NCBI RefSeq assembly: GCF_008017445.1
Contig: NZ_VRSW01000005.1
Span: forward strand, 1 to 64,000
Length of the DNA stretch: 64,000 nucleotides
Source: Microbacterium mitrae
Lineage (GTDB): Bacteria > Actinomycetota > Actinomycetes > Actinomycetales > Microbacteriaceae
Direction: 5' to 3'
Shown here: in pieces, positions 17,636 through 26,924 of the stretch
How positions within the stretch are numbered: position 1 is the first letter of the stretch
Layout: the number at the start of each line of letters is the position of its first letter
The notes under the pieces: model-generated
What the model was told of the DNA's origin: nothing
Seen by the model: the letters and a program-made list of their open reading frames with translations, nothing else
Databases searched by the model: none
Translations under genes and position numbers: made by a program

Positions 17636-18526
17636 ATGACCACCAACGTTGCCGTCATCGGTCTCGGAGCCATGGGATTGCCCATGGCCACACGCCTCGC
17701 GGAGCGCTTTAGCGTGCGTGGCTTCGATATTGCCGCCGATCGCGTTGCGCTCGCGGCGGAGAAGGGCGTGCAGGCGGCATCTTCGGCAGCCGATGCCGTT
17801 GCCGGCGCGCAGGCCGTTCTCGTCGCGGTACGCACCGGCGCGCAGCTGAACGACCTGCTGTTCGGCGAGGCGGGCCTTGCCACCCACCTCGACGACGGCG
17901 CCGTGGTGATTCTCACCAGCACGGTCGGCACCGACGGCATCGACGAGATCGCAACGCGCCTCGCCGAGCACGGCGCCCAACTCGTTGACGCCCCGCTGTC
18001 TGGCGGCCCCGTGCGCGCCGGTGAGGGTGACCTGCTGATTGTCGTTGGCGCGACGCCCGCCGCACTCGAGGTGGCCCGCCCTGTGCTTGACCAGTTGGCA
18101 TCGACGCTGTCGATCGTGGGCGACAAGCCGGGCGATGGTCAGGCGTTGAAGACGGTGAACCAGTTGCTGTGCGGCGTACACATTGCCGCCGCCGCGGAGG
18201 CGCTGGCGCTGGCAGACGCTCTCGGTCTCGATCGCGAAAAGACCCTGGCAGCCCTCACCGCGGGCGCTGCGAACTCGTTCATGCTCGGCAACCGCGGCCC
18301 CCGCGCGCTGCAGGCATATGACGACGGCGGCGCCGAAGTGCTTAGCCGCCTAGACATCTTCGTCAAAGACATGGGAATCGTGGGCGATGCCGCCCGAGGC
18401 GCCCACCTGTCTACCCCCGTCGCAAACGCGGCAGAGCAGCTGTTCTTGCTCGGCGAGGCTCAGGGCCTCGGGGCGCTCGATGACTCCGCCGTCATTCGCG
18501 TCATCGCACCCACCCGCCGTTCCTGA
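17636..18526 (+). CDS. 3-hydroxyacid dehydrogenase (LtnD / tartronate-semialdehyde reductase type)
   Basis: A 296-residue NAD(P)-dependent beta-hydroxyacid dehydrogenase. The Rossmann loop GLGAMGLP is at residues 9-16, the substrate motif DAPLSGGPVRAGEG at about residue 118, the catalytic lysine in QALKTVNQLL, and the terminal cofactor motif KDMGIV. In threonate/erythronate pathways this enzyme oxidises the sugar acid before isomerisation and phosphorylation. ATG 17636 is chosen for its GAAAGGA site. It lies 18 bases after the kinase stop. Confidence 0.92.
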   Translation: MTTNVAVIGLGAMGLPMATRLAERFSVRGFDIAADRVALAAEKGVQAASSAADAVAGAQAVLVAVRTGAQLNDLLFGEAGLATHLDDGAVVILTSTVGTDGIDEIATRLAEHGAQLVDAPLSGGPVRAGEGDLLIVVGATPAALEVARPVLDQLASTLSIVGDKPGDGQALKTVNQLLCGVHIAAAAEALALADALGLDREKTLAALTAGAANSFMLGNRGPRALQAYDDGGAEVLSRLDIFVKDMGIVGDAARGAHLSTPVANAAEQLFLLGEAQGLGALDDSAVIRVIAPTRRS

Positions 18527-18550
18527 ACCAACCCCTCCGGCTTTCCCGCC

Positions 18551-18558
18551 TGATATCA
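18551..18558. promoter_or_regulatory. TGATATCA palindrome before the GntP permease
   Basis: An 8-bp perfect palindrome sharing the TGATATC core of the operator at 16156-16170. It lies 16 bases before the permease start and may be a weaker second site of the same regulator. Confidence 0.35.
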
Positions 18559-18574
18559 AACGAGAGATCCAAAG

Positions 18575-19996
18575 ATGCTCCCTCTATCCGCACTCATTGC
18601 GATTGGCTTGGCAGGTATCGTCCTGCTGCTGGTGCTGATCATCCGATTCAAGGTGCAGGCGTTCTACGCCCTCATCCTCGTCTCCATCGTCGTCGGCCTT
18701 GCTGCTGGCCTGCCGATGACGACAATTCCGGCGACAGAAACCACGCCAGAACAGCTCGGTGTTATTCAGGCGATTATCGCCGGCGTCGGCGGAACCCTCG
18801 GTTCGGTTGCCGTGTTGGTTGCGCTGGGTTCCATGCTCGGCAAGATCATTGAGCTTTCGGGTGGCGCCGAGGCGCTGGCCGGCAAGTTCACCTCGTGGCT
18901 TGGCCCCAAGAGCGTGGGCGTTGCCCTCGTCATCGCGGCCGCCATCCTGGCGATCCCGGTGTTCTTCGACGCCGGCTTCATCATCTTGGTTCCGATTATC
19001 TTCGCGTTCTCGAAGGTGGCGGGGTTGAACCCGATCAAGTTCGGCCTGCCGGTTGCCGGCATCATGCTGGCCGTCCACGTGGCCGTACCGCCGCACCCCG
19101 GCATCGTTGGTGGCGCGACGCTTCTTGGCGCAGACATCGGCTGGGTCACGATCTTCGCCCTGCTCATTTCGATTCCGCTCGCAGCCCTCGCCTACTGGGT
19201 TGGCAAGATTCTCAACCGTCGTGAGTACCCGATGCTGGCCGCCACCAAGGCCATGTTTGACAGCTTCGGCACCGAACAGAGCTCGCCCCACGCTGGTCTG
19301 AAAGACGGCGAGCGGGCACCGAGCGCGTTCACCGTTCTCGCGCTGATTCTGCTGCCGCTGGTGCTCATCATGCTGGGCACGGCCGTTGCGCCGCAGTTTG
19401 AAAAGGGATCGTTCTGGAACGGCTTCCTCGCGATGATCGGCCAGCCGATCTTTGCGCTGATGGTGGCGATCGCCGCCGCCATGTTCTTCCTCGGTGTTCG
19501 TCGTGGCTGGTCGGCTGCGAAGCTGGGTGAGGTCATGGAGTCGGCGCTTCCGGCTGCCGCCGTGATCATCCTGGTCACCGGTGCCGGTGGCGCCTTCGGT
19601 CGCATCCTGACCGAAACGGGCGTCGGTGGCGCTGTCGCAGAAGTGATCGCTGGTTCCGGCATGCCGCTGCTACTCGCCGCCTTCTTGATCTCCCTCATCA
19701 TGCGCGCGGCCCAAGGTTCCGCCACGGTGGCCATCACCACCACCGCCGGCCTGCTGGTTCCGTCGCTCGCAGTTCTCGGGCTCGACACCATTCACATCGC
19801 CCTGGTGGCCGTGGCGATCGGTTACGGCGCGCTCGGCCTCAGCCACGTCAACGACTCGGGCTTCTGGGTGGTCACCCGCTACCTCGGCCTGTCGGTTAAG
19901 GACGGCCTGCGCACCTGGACCCCAATGACCACGATTCTCGGCATCGCGGGATTCTTGATCACGTGGGCGGTGTACGCCGTCATTCCGATGACCTAA
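18575..19996 (+). CDS. GntP-family gluconate/sugar-acid:H+ symporter
   Basis: A 473-residue membrane transporter with 12 or more hydrophobic segments. GntP family marks include VAVPPHPGIVGGATLLGADIG and IMRAAQGSATVAITTTAGL, and the end motif YGALGLSHVNDSGFWV. It should import the sugar acid handled by the kinase and dehydrogenase just upstream. It ends before a strong terminator at 20010. Confidence 0.95.
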   Translation: MLPLSALIAIGLAGIVLLLVLIIRFKVQAFYALILVSIVVGLAAGLPMTTIPATETTPEQLGVIQAIIAGVGGTLGSVAVLVALGSMLGKIIELSGGAEALAGKFTSWLGPKSVGVALVIAAAILAIPVFFDAGFIILVPIIFAFSKVAGLNPIKFGLPVAGIMLAVHVAVPPHPGIVGGATLLGADIGWVTIFALLISIPLAALAYWVGKILNRREYPMLAATKAMFDSFGTEQSSPHAGLKDGERAPSAFTVLALILLPLVLIMLGTAVAPQFEKGSFWNGFLAMIGQPIFALMVAIAAAMFFLGVRRGWSAAKLGEVMESALPAAAVIILVTGAGGAFGRILTETGVGGAVAEVIAGSGMPLLLAAFLISLIMRAAQGSATVAITTTAGLLVPSLAVLGLDTIHIALVAVAIGYGALGLSHVNDSGFWVVTRYLGLSVKDGLRTWTPMTTILGIAGFLITWAVYAVIPMT

Positions 19997-20009
19997 CACC
20001 CATACGACA

Positions 20010-20055
20010 ACGGGCCCTGGCATTCATGAAGCGAATGCCAGGGCCCGTCATTTTT
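20010..20055. terminator. Bidirectional terminator
   Basis: A perfect 16-bp stem (20010-20025 with 20033-20048), loop ATGAAGC, then CATTTTTG. It separates the convergent permease and malate synthase genes and can serve both. Confidence 0.93.
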
Positions 20056-20065
20056 GCTGCGTTGT

Positions 20066-21730
20066 TTAGTCTTCGTCGGTGAGGAACTTCGCGTAAGCGA
20101 CCGTGGTCAGGAAGGTCGGGAAGTCATCACCCATCGACACCTCGCGGAACACCTCGGCGGCGTCATCGAAGCGGTCAGTTGCGGTGCGCGGAACCTCGGC
20201 GAGGGTCTGCTGGATCAACTGCTCGACGTATTCACGCGTGATCGGGGTTCCGTCTTCCGTGGTGCGATCCTGGTGAATCCACTGCCACACCTGTGAGCGG
20301 GAGATCTCGGCCGTTGCCGCGTCTTCCATCAGATTGTCGATAGCGACCGCACCCTGGCCGCGCAGCCACGCCTCGATGTAGCGGATCGCAACCGACACGT
20401 TGTCGTGCACGCCCTGCGCCGTGATGGGGCGTCCGATGTGAACGTCGAGCAAATCGGCGGCCTTCACCTTGACATCGTCGCGCTTGCGGTCGATCTGGTT
20501 GGGGCGGTCACCGAGAACAGCGTCGAACTCGGCGCGAGCGATGGGAATCAGGTCGGGGTGTGCCACCCACGTGCCATCAAATCCGTCGCCAGCCTCGCGG
20601 TGCTTGTCTGCCGATACCTTCTCCATCGCGCGCTGCGTGACCTCGGCGTCGCGGCGGTTCGGGATGAAGGCGCTCATGCCGCCGATCGCGTGTGCACCAC
20701 GCTTGTGGCATGTCTTCACCAGCAGTTCGGTGTAGGCACGCATGAACGGAACGGTCATGGTCACTTCGCTGCGGTCTGGCATCACGAAGCGGGCGCCGCG
20801 ACCGCGGTAGTTCTTGATGATGGAGAAGATGTAGTCCCAACGACCAGCGTTCAAACCGGCGCAGTGATCGCGCAGTTCAAACAGAATCTCTTCCATCTCA
20901 AACGCTGCTGGCAGCGTCTCGATCAGCACGGTCGCGCGGATGGTCCCGTGGTCGATGCCGAGGTATTCCTCGCTGAAGCTGAACACGTCATCCCAGAGGC
21001 GGGCTTCTTCGCTGGATTCGAGCTTGGCGATGTAGAAGTACGGACCGCGGCCAGAGTCAATCAGTGCCTGCGCGTTGTGGAAGAAGTAGAGGCCGAAGTC
21101 GACCAGTGATCCGCTGGTGGCCATCTGGCGGCCCAGCCGGTCGGTGAAGCGGATGTGCTTTTCGACCAGGTGCCAGCCGCGGGGGCGCATCACGATCGTG
21201 GGCGTCTCGGTCGCGGTGACCTCGTAGCGCTTGCCTTCGGGGCTGGTGTAGGTCAGTTCGCCTCGGATCGCATCGCGCAGCGACAGCTGCCCCTCGATGA
21301 CGTTGCGCCAGGTCGGGCTGGTGGCGTCTTCCTGGTCAGCCAGCCATACCTTGGCGCCCGAGTTGAGGGCGTTGATCGTCATCTTCGGGTCGGTCGGCCC
21401 GGTGATTTCAACGCGACGGTCTTCGAGACCCGGGCCAGCGCCGGCAACCTGCCAGCGGGCGTCTTCGCGAACGTGCGCGGTGTCCTTGCGGAACTTCGGG
21501 TCGCGGCCGTTGCCAATCTCAAACCGGCGGCGCATGCGGTCGGCGAGGCGGTCGTGGCGGCGGCCGGCAAAACGGTGGTGGAGCTCCGCGACAAAGCGAA
21601 TGGCCTCGGGGGTGAGGATCTCTTCGTATCGCTCGCGGATGGGGCCGGTGATTTCTACGTCAGGGCCAGCCGTCGGGATCGAACCCGTTGCGGGGCGGGT
21701 CGTCGTGTCGTCGAGGATTGCGGTGCTCAT
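20066..21730 (-). CDS. aceB: Malate synthase A
   Basis: A 554-residue enzyme that condenses glyoxylate and acetyl-CoA to malate in the glyoxylate shunt. Signatures are MRPRGWHLVEKH, the active-site region ATVLIETLPAAFEMEEILFE and GLNAGRWDYIFS, and a C-terminal GQGAVAIDNLMEDAATAEIS region. ATG 21730 is chosen because AAAGGACA precedes it on the minus strand. It follows isocitrate lyase in the same direction, with a hairpin in the 65-base gap. Confidence 0.97.
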   Translation of the reverse strand: MSTAILDDTTTRPATGSIPTAGPDVEITGPIRERYEEILTPEAIRFVAELHHRFAGRRHDRLADRMRRRFEIGNGRDPKFRKDTAHVREDARWQVAGAGPGLEDRRVEITGPTDPKMTINALNSGAKVWLADQEDATSPTWRNVIEGQLSLRDAIRGELTYTSPEGKRYEVTATETPTIVMRPRGWHLVEKHIRFTDRLGRQMATSGSLVDFGLYFFHNAQALIDSGRGPYFYIAKLESSEEARLWDDVFSFSEEYLGIDHGTIRATVLIETLPAAFEMEEILFELRDHCAGLNAGRWDYIFSIIKNYRGRGARFVMPDRSEVTMTVPFMRAYTELLVKTCHKRGAHAIGGMSAFIPNRRDAEVTQRAMEKVSADKHREAGDGFDGTWVAHPDLIPIARAEFDAVLGDRPNQIDRKRDDVKVKAADLLDVHIGRPITAQGVHDNVSVAIRYIEAWLRGQGAVAIDNLMEDAATAEISRSQVWQWIHQDRTTEDGTPITREYVEQLIQQTLAEVPRTATDRFDDAAEVFREVSMGDDFPTFLTTVAYAKFLTDED

Positions 21731-21751
21731 GATGTGTCCTTTGGAGTATTC

Positions 21752-21782
21752 GGGGGTGCCGCCGCTGCGGGGCGGCACCCCC
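21752..21782 (-). terminator. Hairpin between aceA and aceB
   Basis: A perfect 12-bp GC stem (21752-21763 with 21771-21782) and seven-base loop sit just after the aceA stop, without a T run. It may weaken read-through into aceB or protect aceA mRNA, giving more lyase than synthase. Confidence 0.6.
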
Positions 21783-21795
21783 AGAAGCTGGTGAT

Positions 21796-23100
21796 TTAGT
21801 GGAACTGCTCGGCTTCGGTGGAACCAACGAGCGCGAGGGTGGCGCTGTCTGGGTTCAGAGCGGTGGAGACGAGGTCGAAGTAGCCGGTACCAGCTTCACG
21901 CTGGTGCTTGGTGGCGGTGTAGCCAACAGCCTCGGCGGCGAACTCGGCCTCCTGCAGCTCGACGTACGCGCTCATGGCACGCTCGGCGTAGCCGCGAGCA
22001 AGGTCGAACATCGAGTAGTTCAGGGCGTGGAAGCCGGCGAGCGTGATGAACTGGAACTTGTAGCCCAGCGCCGCAAGCTCGGCCTGGAACGTTGCGATCT
22101 GCTCGTCGTTCAGGTGGCGCTTCCAGTTGAAGGAGGGGGAGCAGTTGTACGCGAGCATCTTGCCCGGGTACTTTGCGTGGATAGCCTCGGCGAATGCGCG
22201 AGCCAGCTCGATGTCGGGCTCACCCGTCTCCACCCAGATCAGGTCTGCGTAGGGCGCAAAGGCGAGGCCGCGCGAGATGACGGCGTCCAGGCCTGGGTTG
22301 ACGCGGTAGAAGCCTTCGTTGGTGCGCTCGCCGGTCGTAAATTCGCGGTCGCGCTCGTCAACGTCGCTGGTGAGCAGGTCTGCTGCGAGAGCGTCGGTGC
22401 GGGCGATGATGATGGTGGGAACGTCAGCGACATCGGCCGCCAGTCGTGCTGCGTTGAGCGTACGAATGTGCTGTTGAGTCGGAACCAGTACCTTGCCGCC
22501 GAGGTGGCCACACTTCTTTTCGCTTGCCAGCTGGTCTTCCCAGTGGATGCCAGCCGCGCCAGCGTTGATGAGGGAGCTTGCCAACTCGTATGCGTTGAGC
22601 GGGCCACCGAAGCCGGCCTCGGCGTCGGCGACGATCGGTGCGAGCCAGTCTTGCGTGATGGTTCCCTCAGCGTGCTCGATCTGGTCTTGGCGGATCAGCG
22701 CGTTGTTGATGCGGCGCACGACCGACGGAACCGAGTTTGCCGGGTAGAGCGACTGGTCGGGGTAGGTCTGGCCCGCGAGGTTGCCGTCGGCTGCGACCTG
22801 CCATCCCGAGAGGTAGATAGCCTTGAGGCCGGCGCGCACCTGCTGCACAGCCTGACCACCGGTGTATGCGCCCAGCGCACGGATGTACTCCTCGGTGTGG
22901 AGCAGGTTCCACAGGTTCTCGGCGCCGCGGCGAGCAAGCGTTGACTCTTCACGGACCGAGCCGCGAAGGCGAATGACGTCTTCTGCCGTGTAGGTGCGCT
23001 CGACGCCGTCCCAGCGCGGGTCGGTGTCCCAGATCTCCTGGAGCTCTGCTGCGGTCTGGGTCTGGTCGCCGGCGCGGAGGCCGCGGGATGGGTTCGTCAT
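21796..23100 (-). CDS. aceA: Isocitrate lyase
   Basis: A 434-residue enzyme that splits isocitrate to glyoxylate and succinate. The catalytic motif [12 protein letters not shown] is at about residue 195, with [13 protein letters not shown] and [12 protein letters not shown] also present. ATG 23100 follows GAGGAGACAAGACG, a strong ribosome site; longer frames upstream are not conserved. It is divergent from the RamB-type regulator, and aceA-aceB form one unit. Confidence 0.97.
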   Translation of the reverse strand: MTNPSRGLRAGDQTQTAAELQEIWDTDPRWDGVERTYTAEDVIRLRGSVREESTLARRGAENLWNLLHTEEYIRALGAYTGGQAVQQVRAGLKAIYLSGWQVAADGNLAGQTYPDQSLYPANSVPSVVRRINNALIRQDQIEHAEGTITQDWLAPIVADAEAGFGGPLNAYELASSLINAGAAGIHWEDQLASEKKCGHLGGKVLVPTQQHIRTLNAARLAADVADVPTIIIARTDALAADLLTSDVDERDREFTTGERTNEGFYRVNPGLDAVISRGLAFAPYADLIWVETGEPDIELARAFAEAIHAKYPGKMLAYNCSPSFNWKRHLNDEQIATFQAELAALGYKFQFITLAGFHALNYSMFDLARGYAERAMSAYVELQEAEFAAEAVGYTATKHQREAGTGYFDLVSTALNPDSATLALVGSTEAEQFH

Positions 23101-23200
23101 CGTCTTGTCTCCTCGAATTGAGTGGAGGGAGCGGGGGAGCTGCTTGGTCTGGTTCCACTCTGCGAGAAGAAGTGAGGCATGATTGACCAATTTCAAAGAG

Positions 23201-23219
23201 AAGTTTCTGAAAATTTCTG
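23201..23219. promoter_or_regulatory. Candidate RamB site between aceA and ramB
   Basis: Two direct copies, AAGTTTCTG and AAATTTCTG, lie ten bases apart (one helical turn) in the divergent gap. The region is AT-rich against a GC-rich background. It resembles A/T-rich RamB sites only loosely. Confidence 0.4.
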
Positions 23220-23232
23220 CTGTTGTGACAGA

Positions 23233-24693
23233 ATGGCTCGCATGACACTCGCAGATGAGTCGGAAGAACTGGATGCGCTGACGCTGGGCCGCCGCATTCG
23301 ACAGGTGCGCACGGCCGCCGGGATCACCCTGGAACAGCTCGCCGCCGCCGTCGATCGAGCCCCGAGTCAGATCTCGATGATTGAGAACGGCAAGCGCGAA
23401 CCGAAACTCACGCTGTTGCGAACCATTGCCAAGGCGCTGGGCGTCACGATGGAATCGCTGTGGGAGGCGGAGACGCTGGATGAGCGCGCCACGATGGAGA
23501 TCGCGCTCGAGCGCGCGATGTCTGGGCAAACCTTTCAGGCGCTGGGTATCGATGCGTTTCGTATCACTAAGACGATGTCGTCTGAGGTGTTGCGCGCGAT
23601 GCTTGCACTACACGGCGAAATCGATCGATTGCGCGATGAGCGGTCGGCGACACCGGAGGAGGCGCGGCGCGCCAACGTCGAGCTTCGCCACCTGATGCGC
23701 AGTCAAGACAACTACTTTGCCGACCTGGAGTCGCAGGCACGCGAATTGCTTGCCGCCGTTGGCCACCCTGGCGGCCCGCTCACCCAGCGAACCGCCGCCG
23801 ACATTGCCGGCCACCTGGGCTTTACGCTGCACTACGTCGGCGACCTGCCACAGTCCACGCGCTCGATTGCCGACCTCAAAAACGGCCGGCTTTACCTCTC
23901 CCGCTCGCTGACAGCCAAGGGCGATCCGCGCACTGCGCTACTGCAGGCGCTCTCCTCGCGCATTCTGGGCCATGCCGAGCCGACAAGCTACGCCGACTTC
24001 TTGCGTCAGCGCGTCGAGACGAACTACCTCACCGGCGCCATCCTGATTCCAGAAGACCATGCCGCCGGCTTCCTGCAAGACGCGAAGTCCCGCCGCGCCA
24101 TTTCTATTGAAGACCTCCGCGACACCTACTCGGTGTCGTACGAGACGGCGGCGCACCGCTTCACCAACCTCGCCACCCGTCACCTCGACATTCCGGTGCA
24201 CTTTTTGAAGGTGCACGAATCCGGAACCATCACCAAGGCCTACGAAAACGACGACGTGAACTTTCCGACCGACCGTTTCGGGTCGATCGAAGGTCAAATG
24301 TGTTGCCGCAAGTGGACCAGCCGCGAGGTCTTCGAGGTTGAAGACAAGTTCAACCCCTACTACCAGTACACCGATACCGGCAACGGAACCTACTGGTGCA
24401 CCGCGCGCGTGGAACAGTCCAGCGAAGGCACGCACTCTGTCAGCGTTGGCGTGCGTTTTGACGACACCAAGTGGTTCCTGGGGCGCGATACCCAACACCG
24501 CGGCCTCTCACGTCATGGCGTCGAGGTGTGCTGCCGTCGGGCGCCGGCCGAGCTGGAGAGTGAGTGGCGGCAGAACTCGTGGCCAAACGTGCGCACCCCG
24601 CGAACGTTGCTCGCAACGCTGCCGACCGGCGCTTTTCCGGGCGTCGACACCACCGACGTTTACGAGTTCCTTTCGGCGCACGCGCCTCAGTAG
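23233..24693 (+). CDS. ramB: RamB-type regulator of acetate/glyoxylate metabolism
   Basis: A 486-residue regulator. The XRE helix-turn-helix is near residues 17-75 ([35 protein letters not shown]). The middle and C-terminal part match the short-chain fatty-acyl regulator family (DUF2083), with an IrrE-like segment and a cysteine-rich patch ([10 protein letters not shown]). RamB of Corynebacterium glutamicum represses aceA and aceB; its divergent position next to them here supports the same role. The start is uncertain: ATG 23233 and ATG 23242 are both possible and neither has a clear ribosome site. The 3' end overlaps the convergent gene by seven bases. Confidence 0.88.
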   Translation: MARMTLADESEELDALTLGRRIRQVRTAAGITLEQLAAAVDRAPSQISMIENGKREPKLTLLRTIAKALGVTMESLWEAETLDERATMEIALERAMSGQTFQALGIDAFRITKTMSSEVLRAMLALHGEIDRLRDERSATPEEARRANVELRHLMRSQDNYFADLESQARELLAAVGHPGGPLTQRTAADIAGHLGFTLHYVGDLPQSTRSIADLKNGRLYLSRSLTAKGDPRTALLQALSSRILGHAEPTSYADFLRQRVETNYLTGAILIPEDHAAGFLQDAKSRRAISIEDLRDTYSVSYETAAHRFTNLATRHLDIPVHFLKVHESGTITKAYENDDVNFPTDRFGSIEGQMCCRKWTSREVFEVEDKFNPYYQYTDTGNGTYWCTARVEQSSEGTHSVSVGVRFDDTKWFLGRDTQHRGLSRHGVEVCCRRAPAELESEWRQNSWPNVRTPRTLLATLPTGAFPGVDTTDVYEFLSAHAPQ

Positions 24694-25253
24694 CGCGGGG
24701 GCCGCGGGATCTCGGGCGGCGACGGGATGAACGGTGCAAAGATCTTTCGCGTGAGGGTGTACTGCGCCCAGGTGACGCAGGCGCACCCGTACACCATTGC
24801 GACAAGAATTACGGGCACCATGATGATGGCGCCCGACCCATCCGACGACTCAAACCCGGGCGCCAGCAGAAAGACGAACCCCAGCGGTACCCCGAAAGCG
24901 ACGAGGGCGCCGGTGGCGAATCCCATTGCCGAGGCCATGAGGGTGAGTACGGCTTCGCGCCACGTGATGGGTTCGCGCAGTCGGATCGACAGCCAGCGTC
25001 GTCGCTCCTCACGGGGGATCGGGATGTGGCTCGAGGGGATAGTTGGCATGCCGAGAATCGCCACGCGGCGGCGTTCGACCGCGCTCACGAAGATTCCCAA
25101 CACCGGAACCAGGGGCAGCAGTATCAGCGCTAGCCATACGTTGGCGAACGGCAACCCCCAGATCATGCCGGTGGCCGCGTAGGCCACCGGGCGGAACGGC
25201 CGTGCGAAGGGTCGAAACTCAGCGGGCCATTGGGTTCGTCCCTCATCAGTCAT
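24687..25253 (-). CDS. Membrane protein resembling the actinobacterial 'Sensor' domain
   Basis: A 188-residue protein with about four membrane segments in two pairs. The layout, hydrophobic pair, then SAVERRRVAILG, then REPITWREAVLTLMASAMGFATG and a second pair, resembles the PF13796 sensor domain that precedes histidine kinases in actinobacteria. No kinase is next to it, so it would be a stand-alone version. ATG 25253 is preferred over upstream starts that run into a repeat. Function unknown. Confidence 0.7.
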   Translation of the reverse strand: MTDEGRTQWPAEFRPFARPFRPVAYAATGMIWGLPFANVWLALILLPLVPVLGIFVSAVERRRVAILGMPTIPSSHIPIPREERRRWLSIRLREPITWREAVLTLMASAMGFATGALVAFGVPLGFVFLLAPGFESSDGSGAIIMVPVILVAMVYGCACVTWAQYTLTRKIFAPFIPSPPEIPRPPRY

Positions 25254-25316
25254 TTTCGACACGCTACACGCGGTCGAGCCCGCCGCACGCGTCACGCTCT
25301 CGCACGCATCCCCGTC

Positions 25317-25384
25317 GAAACACATTCTGGTCGGCGAAACACAGCGTGGTTCATTGTGTCTCGCCGACCAGAATGTGTCTCGCG
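25317..25384. repeat. Dispersed palindromic element, copy 1
   Basis: Arms of 24 bp (25320-25343 and 25355-25378) pair with one mismatch around an 11-base loop. The outer arm reads ACACATTCTGGTCGGCGA. A second copy with the same arms, loop length and flanks (TCGA before, TCGCG after) is at 54264-54331. Confidence 0.88.
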
Positions 25385-25423
25385 CAATCTGACGCGGGGT
25401 GCGGGGCGCGTAGGGTGCGGGGG

Positions 25424-25654
25424 TTAGCCGCGCAGTCGGACGCGCGCGATGGCTGATTCGGCAACGTCCACGATGTCGCCATCGTGGAGCTGACGGCCGC
25501 GACGGGTTTCTACTTCACCGTTGACGAAGACCAGCCCGTCTGCCAAAACAGCCTTGGCGTCGCCGCCGGTGTCGACCAGACTGGCGTACTTCAAGAACTG
25601 TCCGAGACGAATCATGTCGCCGTCGACGTCAACCTCGGGAATCTCAGAACTCAC
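25424..25654 (-). CDS. Small S4-domain RNA-binding protein
   Basis: A 76-residue protein made of one S4 domain: IRLGQFLKYASLVDTGGDAK, then VNGEVETRRGRQLHDGDIVD. Relatives (YaaA/YbcJ type) bind RNA and some act in ribosome quality control; the exact role here is unknown. It starts at GTG 25654 with TACGCT six bases upstream on the minus strand. Confidence 0.9.
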   Translation of the reverse strand: MSSEIPEVDVDGDMIRLGQFLKYASLVDTGGDAKAVLADGLVFVNGEVETRRGRQLHDGDIVDVAESAIARVRLRG

Positions 25655-25660
25655 GATCCC

Positions 25661-25666
25661 AGCGTA
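25661..25666 (-). promoter_or_regulatory. -10 element of a leaderless promoter
   Basis: On the minus strand TACGCT is followed by GGGATC and the GTG start of the S4 protein, exactly six bases. Confidence 0.55.
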
Positions 25667-25758
25667 CTCGTCACGGGTGGATCAAGCGGAAGCCTAAGCA
25701 GCCTCAAAAGAGTGCGGAATCGTCTCAAAAGGTGAGAACGAAGTAATTTGATCTTGCT

Positions 25759-25774
25759 TAGTCAATCTTGACTA
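25759..25774. promoter_or_regulatory. Operator copy 1 (TAGTCAATCTTGACTA)
   Basis: A perfect inverted repeat of 7-bp arms around TC, placed between a possible -35 (TTGATC, 25748-25753) and a -10 (TATGTT, 25773-25778) upstream of the ABC importer. The same palindrome is at 30645-30660. It is the probable site of the PadR protein encoded at 30009-30572. Confidence 0.8.
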
Positions 25775-25823
25775 TGTTACTTTCGCAGAGCCATCAATGA
25801 TGAACGGCCGAGAAGGGACCACC

Positions 25824-26924
25824 ATGGCTACTTCCTTTTCAGGAATGACTCGACGTCGAGTCGCCACCCTGACGAGCGTCTTCGCTGCCAGCTTGCTGCT
25901 GGCCGCCTGCGCCGGAACACCCGCTGACACCCCGAGTGCGGGAGCAGAATCGTCCAGCGATTTCTGTGAACGCAACAAGGCTGCCGGCACGATTACCTAT
26001 ATCTCCGGTTACGGATACTCCGCGAGTGCCGCACAGCTTGAGGTCTTCCTCGCCGAGGAGCTCGGCTACTTCGACGATCTCTGCCTTGACGTCGAAATCA
26101 ACGCCTCCGGCGCAAACGGCCAGCAGCTCGTCGCATCAGGTCAGGCGCAGTTCACTGCGCTCGGCTCAGCCTCTGACGTCATGCTCGCCGCCGCGAACAG
26201 CAAGAACCTGACGGCCGTTGCCACCTACGGCACCACCCCGCCGTTCTCCATTTTCGGCAACGAGAAGCTGGATAGCCTCAAGGATCTTGAAGGCGGATCG
26301 CTCGGCTACTTCATCAACCTCACGCCCATCGCCTCGGCGATGCTGGATGAGGCGGGCGTTGACACCTCCAAGGTTGAGATGGTCAAGATGACCAACTACG
26401 ACCCGACCGTTGTCGTGCGCGATCAGGTCAACGCGATCGTTGGCTACGCCTCCAACCAGCCGCAGGCGCTCAAGGCCGCGGGCGAACCGTTCGTTGAGTT
26501 CTTACCGAGCGAGTTCGGCGTCAAGGGCACCTATAACGTCATGGAGACGAACTCGAAGTGGCTCGCGGAGAACCGCGAAGTGGCCGCCGACTTCATGCGC
26601 GCAACCCTCAAGGCTCTCGATTTCTGCCTGACAGAAGACGACAAGTGCATCGACATGATCGCTGAGCTTGCGGAAAAGAACGGTCAGGGCGCTGCCTTCC
26701 CACGCGAGCAGTTGGCACGCACCTGGGCGGTCGAATCGGAGTGGATCCGCACCTCTGAGGGCGGAAACCCCGGTGTGCAGACAGCCGAAATGTGGGAGCC
26801 CGAGTACGCGCTCGTGAAGAAGTACGGCGACGTCAAAGACCTCCCGGCCATCGCCGACATGATGGACACCGACCTCGTGGCCGACCTCTACGACGGAGAC
26901 ACGCTGACATGGCCGAGCGAATGA
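25824..26924 (+). CDS. ABC importer substrate-binding lipoprotein (NMT1/THI5-like), candidate riboflavin binder
   Basis: A 366-residue lipoprotein with an N-terminal signal ending in a lipobox LLLAACAG (Cys about residue 32). The mature part is a type 2 periplasmic-binding fold of the NMT1/SsuA group: TYISGYGYSASAAQLEVFLAEELGYF, then NGQQLVASGQAQFTALGSAS. ATG 25824 follows GAAGGGA. RibY, the binding component of the RibXY riboflavin importer, belongs to this group. Its position in a regulon with riboflavin kinase and flavin reductase makes riboflavin or a close flavin the likely ligand, but the sequence alone does not prove it. Other NMT1 ligands (sulfonates, pyrimidines) are possible. Confidence 0.85.
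   Translation: MATSFSGMTRRRVATLTSVFAASLLLAACAGTPADTPSAGAESSSDFCERNKAAGTITYISGYGYSASAAQLEVFLAEELGYFDDLCLDVEINASGANGQQLVASGQAQFTALGSASDVMLAAANSKNLTAVATYGTTPPFSIFGNEKLDSLKDLEGGSLGYFINLTPIASAMLDEAGVDTSKVEMVKMTNYDPTVVVRDQVNAIVGYASNQPQALKAAGEPFVEFLPSEFGVKGTYNVMETNSKWLAENREVAADFMRATLKALDFCLTEDDKCIDMIAELAEKNGQGAAFPREQLARTWAVESEWIRTSEGGNPGVQTAEMWEPEYALVKKYGDVKDLPAIADMMDTDLVADLYDGDTLTWPSE

Noticed and set aside
25317..25384. Insertion sequence end or attachment site
   Set aside because: No transposase or integrase gene is near either copy, and the elements are complete palindromes rather than gene-flanking ends.
25655..25823. FMN riboswitch upstream of the importer
   Set aside because: I looked for the RFN element boxes (such as AGGATAT...GGGGC) here and before 30678 and saw none; the palindromic operators explain control better.
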